64,000 bases of DNA, from positions 62,001-126,000 of the forward strand of contig DATKTO010000030.1 in assembly GCA_035531075.1 (NCBI GenBank), written 5' to 3'. The number at the start of each line of letters is the position of its first letter. The first letter of the stretch is position 1. The notes under the pieces are model-generated. The model made no database searches. It was given only the letters and a program-made list of their open reading frames with translations, and was not told the origin of the DNA. A program made the translations under genes and the position numbers. Shown here in pieces: positions 59,689 to 64,000 of this stretch. The DNA is from 39-52-133 sp035531075. Its GTDB lineage: Bacteria; Pseudomonadota; Gammaproteobacteria; Burkholderiales; Gallionellaceae.

Positions 59689-59722
59689 GGGTGGATTTCG
59701 CAATCCACCCGTTTTCATTTTA
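59689..59722 (+). terminator. Rho-independent terminator after leuB
   Basis: GGGTGGATT and AATCCACCC form a perfect 9-base stem with a 4-base loop (59689-59710), followed by GTTTTCATTTT. It ends the leu operon before asd. The sequence may also be read through into asd. Confidence 0.85.
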
Positions 59723-59735
59723 AAAGGGTGGGGAT

Positions 59736-60845
59736 ATGCGAGTAGGATTAGTCGGTTGGCGTGGCATGGTAGGTTCGGTGTTGATGCAGCGTATGCGTGA
59801 AGAGCGCGATTTCGATTTGATCGAGCCGGTGTTTTTCACCACCTCGCAGGTCGGGGGCAAGGCGCCGGATGTCGGCCGCGAAGTCTCGCCGTTGAAGGAT
59901 GCGCGCAACATCGACGAACTGCGCGCGATGGAAGTCATCATTTCGTGCCAGGGCGGCGACTATACCACCGAGATTTTCCCCAGGCTGCGCGCCGCCGGCT
60001 GGCAGGGTTACTGGATCGATGCGGCGTCCACGCTAAGGATGGAAAAAGACTGCGTGATCATTCTTGATCCGGTCAATCGTGATGTCATCAAACAGGCACT
60101 GGTCGAGGGCAAGAAAGATTTTATTGGCGGCAATTGCACGGTCAGCCTGATGCTGATGGCGCTGGGCGGCCTGTTCAAGGCAGACTTGGTGGAATGGATC
60201 AGCTCCATGACCTATCAGGCAGCATCGGGTGCCGGTGCACAGAACATGCGCGAACTGCTGACGCAAATGGGTGAAGCGCATCGCGTTGTTAAATCCCTGC
60301 TGGATGACCCCGCTTCCGCGATTCTTGACATCGACCGTGAAGTCGCGGGAATACTGCGCGATGAAAAATTCCCCACTGCAAATTTTGGCGTGCCGCTGGC
60401 TGGCAGCCTGATTCCCTGGATCGATAAAGACTTGGGCAACGGTCAAAGCAAGGAAGAGTGGAAGGGCAAGGCTGAAACCAACAAGATACTCGGCCGCGAT
60501 GCCAGGCCGATTTCCGTGGATGGCCTGTGCGTGCGTATCGGCGCGATGCGCTGCCACAGCCAGGCGATGACGATCAAGCTGAAGCGCGATGTACCGCTTG
60601 ATGAAATCAATGCCATGCTGGCAGTTGCCAATGACTGGGTAAAAGTAGTGCCGAATGAGCGCGACGTCACGATGCGCGAACTGACCCCCGCCGCGGTGAC
60701 AGGCACGTTGACAGTGCCGGTCGGACGCTTGAGAAAAATGGATATGGGCGGCGAATACCTGTCTGCCTTTACGGTTGGTGACCAGTTGCTGTGGGGGGCG
60801 GCTGAACCACTGCGCCGGATGTTGCGCATTCTGCTCGAAAAATAA
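59736..60845 (+). CDS. asd: Aspartate-semialdehyde dehydrogenase
   Basis: The 369-residue enzyme reduces aspartyl phosphate to the semialdehyde used for lysine, threonine and methionine. It starts MRVGLVGWRGMVGSVLMQRM and has the catalytic cysteine in FIGGNCTVSLMLMALGGLF near residue 134, then the catalytic histidine region (CVRIGAMRCHSQAM). This is the long Gram-negative type. AAAGGGTGGGG precedes the ATG. Its product feeds hom and thrC about 13 kb away. Confidence 0.97.
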   Translation: MRVGLVGWRGMVGSVLMQRMREERDFDLIEPVFFTTSQVGGKAPDVGREVSPLKDARNIDELRAMEVIISCQGGDYTTEIFPRLRAAGWQGYWIDAASTLRMEKDCVIILDPVNRDVIKQALVEGKKDFIGGNCTVSLMLMALGGLFKADLVEWISSMTYQAASGAGAQNMRELLTQMGEAHRVVKSLLDDPASAILDIDREVAGILRDEKFPTANFGVPLAGSLIPWIDKDLGNGQSKEEWKGKAETNKILGRDARPISVDGLCVRIGAMRCHSQAMTIKLKRDVPLDEINAMLAVANDWVKVVPNERDVTMRELTPAAVTGTLTVPVGRLRKMDMGGEYLSAFTVGDQLLWGAAEPLRRMLRILLEK

Positions 60846-60974
60846 GCGGGCAAATTCGGTAATTCTATTTATAAATGAAAGCTTAACGCGTGAATTTAGA
60901 GTGGACATCAGCTTGCATCACTAACTCCATGATGTTAATCTAAATAACGAAGCAAAAAACATGAGGATGGCAAC

Positions 60975-63836
60975 GTGCTTAAAACACTTTTGAAAGCGGT
61001 GGGACTATTGGCCTGTGTGGTCTGGTTCAACCTCGCCAGCGCGGCCAATATGGGCGGCATCAATGTCACGTCCGCGCTGGGACATCCCCTCAAAGCAGAA
61101 ATTTCACTGGCAGATATGGGCTCAAGCGATACATCTACGCTCGTCGCCAGGCTGGCGTCTGTCAATGAATTTAAAAATGCAGGGCTGGATTACCCCTACA
61201 GCCTGCCGAAGCTGACTTTTGTAATTGAAACCCGCGCCAATGGCGAAACCTACATCAAGCTCACTTCCACGCAGCCCGTGAACGAACCCTTCGTTTCTCT
61301 GTTGGTGGAACTGAGCTGGCCGTCCGGCAAGATGTTGCGTGAGTTTACATTCCTGCTGGACCCGGCAGGTTTTGTTCCGGAGCAGCCCAAAGTGGCGGAG
61401 GTTAAGCCGGTAGAACCTGTGTTGCCGGTACAGGAGCCTGTGCCAGCTGTTATTCCTATTCCAGTTCCCGCTGTTGCGCAAGAAGCCGCTGCATTGCCGG
61501 TTGAGTCAGCGCCAGTGACCGCCCTGCCGGTAGAGGAATCAAGCAAGGAGGAGCTTGCAGAGAGCAAGCCGGCAATGAGCGATATGGCCAAGGCTGAACT
61601 GGCAGCGCCTGAGTTGCCGAAAGCAGAACCATTGCCGGTTGAACCCGTCAAGGCTGAGCCTGTAAAAACAGAACCATTGGCTCCTGCCCAGCAGGCAGCA
61701 GCGGCGGCAAAGTCGGTTCTGGTTGAAAAAGGCGACACCCTGGGCAAGCTCGCTGACGAAGTTAAGCCGGTAGATGTCAGTCTTGAGCGGATGCTGGTTG
61801 CAATGTATCGCGCCAACGCGAAAAGCTTTGACGGTAAAAACATGAACCGCATCAAGGCCGGCAAGATATTGCGTATGCCTGAGGCGGATGAGATCTCAAA
61901 GGTAAGCCAGGTTGCAGCAGTGAAAGAAATACGTGCGCAAGTGGCTGATTGGCAGAATTATCGCCAGCAGCTGGCTGCGGCGCAGTCTGCTCAGGCAGAA
62001 CAGGCGCCAAAACAGGAAGCGGTCGGAAAAATTAGCGCTGCTGTCGCTGAAAAAACTCCTGTCATCAAAGAATCTGCCAAAGAGGTACTGAAGTTGTCCA
62101 AGGGCGAATCGCTCGGTGACAAGACGGTTGTCGGCGGCGGTGCGAAAAGCAAGCAGGAGAAACTGGCAGACAAGGAAGATGACACTGCCGCCAAGAAAAA
62201 GCAGTTGCAGGAAGAGCAGAAAAAAATTGCCAAGCTCGAAGGCATCAACAAAGATGTCAGCAAACTGGTTGAGCTAAAAGGCGGTGTCGTCGCTGCGGCA
62301 TCAGCTCCTGCTGCGGTGACTGCGCGTAAAGCGTTGCCGGCAGCGAGCGCAGTGCCGGCAACACAGCCGGAGTCAGCGGACTTTGATATTCTGGCAATGC
62401 TAGACGACTACTTTGGCTTTTTGCTGGATGACCCGGTACTGCTGGGCGCTGGGGTAGCCGTGCTGCTGGGATTGGGGGGACTGGGTTTTGTAATGGCACG
62501 CCGCGGTAAGGCGGGTCAAAAAAAAAGCAGTAGCAAAACCGAAGACGTAGGCGCAACTACGGGTAGCTGGAGGACGCCTGTTGCGCCTTCACCGGATACA
62601 GGGGATTTCACCCAGACATTCGCACCTGCGCCCGCACCCGCTGCACCGATGTCTGTTGCTGCTGCGCTGGATGATGTGGATCCTATCAGCGAGGCTGATC
62701 TTTTCCTTAATTTTGGCCGTGATGCACAGGCAGAAGAAATTTTGAAGGATGCCTTAAGCAAAAACCCATCCAATAATCAGGTCAAGTTAAAGCTGCTGTC
62801 TATTTATACCAGCCGCAAAGACAGCAAAACTTTCTCTAGATATGCACAAGAAGTGAAAGATTCCGGTGATGCGGCGGCGTGGGAGCGCGTCGCCGTAATG
62901 GGCCGTGAAATTGACCCGGAGAATCCGACATATGGCGGTACCAAAGGCGAGGTCAGGCATAGAGAGCCGACCAAGCCTGAGGTCGATTTTGATCTGGGCA
63001 TGGACAAGCCGGCAGCACCGGCGGACAGCAATGCATTTGCCGCCAAAGATTTCAAAATGGATTTTGACCTGACTGGATCCCAGCCGGCGATCAGTGAGGA
63101 TTCAATCGATTTGAATGTGCCATTTGCGCAATCTTCCGGGGCTGCGCCGGCAAAACCAGCGGATGTGGATGCAACAAGCATTCTGTCAAAAGAAGTGGTG
63201 AAATCCGCGCAGGCTTCATCACCTATGGATTTTGACGTGTCTGGCATATTGCCCGGCGAGGCCAAACAAATCGCACAATCAACCGCGATGGATTTTGATA
63301 TTTCCGGCATATTACCGGAAGAGACCAAAAAATCCGCAGAGCCCAGCACAATGGACTTTGACCTGAGTGGCAGCAGTTATGAAAGCACGGCTGTCCTTCA
63401 GGAACCTCTCGTAGATAATGAGCCATCTCCGTCAGCGTTGAATTTTAATGACCTGGTGTTTGAAATTCCGACGAGCCAGTCCAAGCCGGTTGATGAAACG
63501 CCCAAAGCCGCAGCAGATGAGGGAATGGCGTTTACGATAGATTTTCCAACCAGCGAAAATGAAGAAGCGCCATCCGCCAAGCCGGCCCCAAAATTAGACA
63601 TGGATTTTGCTGACATCAACATCAATTTTGGCGATGATTTGCCACCTGCAAATGCCGGTGGCGAAGGCAAGGACGAGCAGTGGCATGAAGTCGCAACCAA
63701 ACTTGACTTGGCCAAAGCCTATCAGGAAATGGGCGATGCCGATGGTGCGCGTGAGATATTGGAAGAGGTGATGCGTGACGGTGATGCGACGCAGCGCGAA
63801 TCGGCTGAGAAGCTGCTGCAACAGATAGCTGCCTAA
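60975..63836 (+). CDS. fimV: FimV-family pole/pilus assembly protein
   Basis: The 953-residue protein starts with a GTG after GAGG. It has a signal peptide (residues 1-23), a beta domain typical of FimV (NMGGINVTSALGHPLKAEIS), a long proline/alanine/valine/glutamate linker, a LysM domain (about 250-300: KSVLVEKGDTLGKLADE), a coiled coil, a membrane helix (about 486-508), and an acidic cytoplasmic part. This part repeats the motif MDFD(L/V/I)SG, three times with ILPGE/ILPEE spacing. It ends in the FimV C-terminal helical domain (about 900-953: LDLAKAYQEMGDADGAREIL). FimV organises poles, type IV pili and twitching. Confidence 0.95.
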   Translation: MLKTLLKAVGLLACVVWFNLASAANMGGINVTSALGHPLKAEISLADMGSSDTSTLVARLASVNEFKNAGLDYPYSLPKLTFVIETRANGETYIKLTSTQPVNEPFVSLLVELSWPSGKMLREFTFLLDPAGFVPEQPKVAEVKPVEPVLPVQEPVPAVIPIPVPAVAQEAAALPVESAPVTALPVEESSKEELAESKPAMSDMAKAELAAPELPKAEPLPVEPVKAEPVKTEPLAPAQQAAAAAKSVLVEKGDTLGKLADEVKPVDVSLERMLVAMYRANAKSFDGKNMNRIKAGKILRMPEADEISKVSQVAAVKEIRAQVADWQNYRQQLAAAQSAQAEQAPKQEAVGKISAAVAEKTPVIKESAKEVLKLSKGESLGDKTVVGGGAKSKQEKLADKEDDTAAKKKQLQEEQKKIAKLEGINKDVSKLVELKGGVVAAASAPAAVTARKALPAASAVPATQPESADFDILAMLDDYFGFLLDDPVLLGAGVAVLLGLGGLGFVMARRGKAGQKKSSSKTEDVGATTGSWRTPVAPSPDTGDFTQTFAPAPAPAAPMSVAAALDDVDPISEADLFLNFGRDAQAEEILKDALSKNPSNNQVKLKLLSIYTSRKDSKTFSRYAQEVKDSGDAAAWERVAVMGREIDPENPTYGGTKGEVRHREPTKPEVDFDLGMDKPAAPADSNAFAAKDFKMDFDLTGSQPAISEDSIDLNVPFAQSSGAAPAKPADVDATSILSKEVVKSAQASSPMDFDVSGILPGEAKQIAQSTAMDFDISGILPEETKKSAEPSTMDFDLSGSSYESTAVLQEPLVDNEPSPSALNFNDLVFEIPTSQSKPVDETPKAAADEGMAFTIDFPTSENEEAPSAKPAPKLDMDFADININFGDDLPPANAGGEGKDEQWHEVATKLDLAKAYQEMGDADGAREILEEVMRDGDATQRESAEKLLQQIAA

Positions 63837-63856
63837 ACATTATTGCGCGGTTCAAA

Positions 63857-63886
63857 ACGGCAGCCGGTATTTTGGCTGCCTTTTTT
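63857..63886 (+). terminator. Rho-independent terminator after fimV
   Basis: GGCAGCC (63859-63865) and GGCTGCC (63874-63880) form a perfect 7-base stem with an 8-base loop, followed by six T residues. It ends fimV 20 bases after the stop. Confidence 0.9.
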
Positions 63887-63910
63887 ATTTATATTGCTCT
63901 TAATCATTTT

Positions 63911-64000
63911 ATGGATATGTCAAATAGCCCGCAGGTACAGAAAGAGCCATTTGGCAAACATGATCAGGCCGTTGACAAGGCATGCTTGCCTCATGCTGCC
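63911..64000 (+). CDS. Possible gene start, cut by window edge
   Basis: A frame opens with ATG at 63911 (MDMSNSPQVQKEPFGKH) and stays open to the end of the window, 30 codons. No clear ribosome site is seen, and the sequence is too short to identify. In many betaproteobacteria truA follows fimV, but this start does not obviously match TruA. Confidence 0.3.
   Translation, partial: MDMSNSPQVQKEPFGKHDQAVDKACLPHAA

Overview
The window looks like a chromosomal segment of a free-living, motile betaproteobacterium. Supporting signs are the alaA-hom-thrC cluster with an Mth938-like gene, leuC-leuD-leuB-asd-fimV in order, grpE-dnaK-dnaJ with sigma-32 promoters, four c-di-GMP enzymes and a copper-resistance island. 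A Nitrosomonadales/Gallionellaceae-like host is my best guess; this is inference from gene content, not from a search. I saw no rRNA, tRNA, CRISPR array or complete insertion sequence.

Region 1 (1-11.2 kb) is a chemotaxis operon: the end of cheA, two methyl-accepting proteins, cheW, cheR, cheD, a GGDEF-EAL protein with a C-terminal zinc-binding CZB domain, and cheB. A HigB/HigA-like toxin-antitoxin pair sits antisense between the real cheA end and a second, diverged copy of a cheA 3' end. Two REPIN-like inverted repeats lie between cheW and the second receptor.

Region 2 (11.3-24.4 kb) holds a moxR pseudogene, a GGDEF-EAL gene, an efflux-type cluster (lipoprotein, ABC ATPase and permease, thioredoxin-like protein, TolC, HlyD-like adaptor), an Asp-box propeller protein, and a minus-strand pair of a PhnD-like binding protein with a HAMP-PAS-GGDEF-EAL protein. 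Region 3 (24.7-28.1 kb) is a MarR-controlled redox group: cytochrome b561, two YceI proteins, a double CDGSH protein and a DODA-type dioxygenase.

Region 4 (28.2-41.1 kb) is a copper/heavy-metal island: YHS/HMBD membrane protein, YHS-HMBD-HMBD P-type ATPase, small membrane and periplasmic proteins, a broken SHOCT gene, CopA-type multicopper oxidase, CopB, divergent CopRS, a cupredoxin, a CusF-like protein and a pirin. Two matching 16-bp palindromes at equal distance from likely -10 boxes suggest a CopR regulon.

Region 5 (41.2-50.6 kb) has a CBS-domain histidine kinase with a double-receiver regulator, the aspartate-family amino acid genes (aminotransferase, hom, thrC), a DUF2721 protein, a TlpA-like thioredoxin and a REC-REC-GGDEF regulator. 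Region 6 (50.6-64 kb) carries dnaJ, dnaK and grpE on the minus strand. The dnaJ 3' end is followed by a decayed tandem array that re-encodes the DnaJ C-terminus. After it come an MFS transporter, leuC, a tiny exported protein, leuD, leuB, asd and fimV.
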